Source: Clavelina lepadiformis (lineage: Eukaryota; Chordata; Ascidiacea; Aplousobranchia; Clavelinidae). Taken from it: 64,000 nt of DNA. The stretch's first letter is position 1. Each line of letters begins with the position of its first letter. A program made the position numbers and the translations under genes. The notes beneath the pieces were generated by a model that saw only the letters and a list, made by a program, of their open reading frames with translations, searched no databases and was not told the origin of the DNA. This document shows positions 62,557-64,000 of this stretch, one piece after another. The stretch is taken from NCBI RefSeq assembly GCF_947623445.1, contig NC_135243.1:17802479-17866478 (forward strand), written 5' to 3'.

Positions 62557-64000
62557 GTAAGGTTTTAACCTTGATATTTACTGCTATTGATTACAATTAA
62601 TTAATTTATTAGTCATCTGTATTAATTTATTCATCATCGTTTGAGCCAGATGGTCTCTTGTTAAACTAGATTAGATTTCGGGTCAGAAATCAAACAGCCA
62701 CTGGGCCGTTTTACCATTCAGAAAGTGCAGACTGTCTGCATAGATGTAGCACAAATAACATGGTTTATGGCTTCCTTCAACGCACCACAATGAGACGCAG
62801 CCGGTTATGCCACTACCTATTTTTGAAGGTTTAAGCCAAATTGACTAACGGTCATTTGCATGAAGTCATGTTACATTCAAGACTCTGGAATAGCGAAAAT
62901 CTGGTGGTGTTGGGGATAAAATTATCGCTTTCAGTATTTCAGCTCAGGGCTTTCCTGCCACGCTGTATTCCATTCATAATCTGCCCAAAAGGTATCACTT
63001 TAGCTTAAGTTGTCAGCATGCTCTAACACTTATAGTGCCATGCAGCCAGAACAAATGAGTGTCTCAATTTTTAGTCAGCTAGAATGTTTTTTGAAAAGAA
63101 AAGTTTGGAGTCTAACAGATGTGACAGCTCCATTACTCGTAGACAATGGAATGAGATAAAGTCTTCTTGAGTCCAGCATTTTGGAGACTCGCAAGAATGA
63201 GATTGTCCTCAGATGGTGCGGGATGCAGACATCCAGTATGCAAGGCAGTGTAGTGGTTCATGATGGTGAAGATATGATGGTTTACCAAGGCACTAAGCAG
63301 GTGTAGTACTCAGCAGTGAAATAAACAAGGCTCTAAACTGCTGCACATAAAGTAGTAGCCCCATCCTGAATCCAGAAATCACTTAAAAAATAGACTTTTC
63401 CTGCACACTGACTCCAACTTGTGTTTGTGGAACAGCAAACATTTATGCCTTGCCAAAGGACATTACAACGTTGGTGCAACAGAGCATTGAATCCAGGTAG
63501 CATAATTACGAGCAAGCTGCTCTTACTAAGCCCACAAACTTCTCAAGCTCAAATCTGTTCAGTGGTTGGTTGCTAGTGTTTAGATTTGCGATTATTAAGT
63601 TGGAATTCATTTCTATTGCTTAAGTTCCGAAGAAGAAAGTTGCTGTATCATTTGCACTGGAAGGAAGATCCAATTTCTTATCGGCTGCCCAGGTAGCCAG
63701 GCATTCTCTGTTGAAGGGATTGTATCCCCAGTTAAGATGGTAGTTATAGTTGCCAGCGTAAAGAGTTTTAGACTGAGGTTGGGGGACTTCTGTATGAGTT
63801 ATGGCTTAGATAATGTATATATTGTTGATGTTGTAGTTGCTGTCATTTATACTTACTCAGTTCAGGTCTCTGGTGCAGAGTGGCTGATGAGAGATTGCGT
63901 CAGGGGCTCATGAATGAATGTGGTGAGGCTGTGTTTCCTGCATACCATTAACCCTTCTAGCCACAAATTAACTTGTCTGCAAACTTAGAGTGGGTATCTT
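62557..64000. other. SIRT7 intron 3 (incomplete), largely repeat-derived
   Basis: No further SIRT7 exon was found before the window end. The sequence is less AT-rich than neighbouring introns, and its minus strand holds a LINE endonuclease fragment (63620-63800). The rest, from about 62640, is probably also transposon-derived, but no domain could be named. Confidence 0.45.
63620..63800 (-). mobile_element. LINE endonuclease-domain relic
   Basis: On the minus strand, YAGNYNYHLNWGYN is followed by ECLATWAADKKLDL and TATFFF. This corresponds to the (Y/I)-x-GD-(F/Y)-N-x-H-x-x-WG and TF-x-x-R segments of the AP-like endonuclease in Jockey/CR1-type elements. The catalytic Asp of GDFN is Asn here and a stop ends the frame at 63622, so the copy is inactive. 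Confidence 0.58.

Overview
The window is animal (metazoan) nuclear DNA: AT-rich, with genes split by GT-AG introns. Its gene set is typical of chordates: an SLC7 amino-acid exchanger, cytosolic phospholipase A2, an Iroquois homeobox gene, mitochondrial HSP70, ANKRD60 and SIRT7. Compact genes, moderate introns and many small DNA-transposon relics would fit a tunicate such as Ciona, but the species call is an inference. No bacterial, viral, CRISPR, rRNA or functional tRNA feature was seen.

Layout. 1-2.9 kb holds transposon debris (LINE reverse transcriptase tail, Myb/SANT-like fragment, hAT element). 3.5-6.15 kb, minus strand: a complete four-exon SLC7 light-chain transporter of 486 aa. 8.8-21.6 kb, plus: a 22-exon cytosolic phospholipase A2 of 844 aa. 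24.5-29.9 kb, plus: a second, 18-exon cPLA2 of 766 aa, a tandem paralogue with matching exon boundaries. 29.9-38 kb: a large gene-poor stretch with a hAT MITE. 38.0-40.9 kb, plus: an Iroquois TALE homeobox gene in six exons. 40.9-49 kb: a second gene-poor stretch with hAT and SINE-like relics. 49.0-51.05 kb, plus: HSPA9 (mortalin) with an uninterrupted coding sequence. 51.8-61.2 kb, plus: an eight-exon ANKRD60 whose introns carry pogo-like and mariner-like elements. 61.85 kb to the window end, plus: the first three coding exons of SIRT7, followed by LINE-derived sequence.

How the genes relate. The two cPLA2 genes form a local duplication. Both keep the C2 calcium-binding loops and the Arg/Ser-Asp catalytic set; they differ in the linker, where the upstream gene alone has an SP-repeat insert. 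The other genes are unrelated neighbours. Splice-resolved models were built by hand by matching splice sites, phase and protein similarity recalled from known families; no database search was possible.

No new multi-gene system was found. The best leads are a SIRT7 with Ala in place of the conserved Asp of its NAD-site motif, the SP-repeat insert in one cPLA2, a foldback element that carries its own terminal sequence again at its centre, a perfect 30-bp palindrome one base inside a cPLA2 intron, an intronless HSPA9, and several MITEs with intact target-site duplications.
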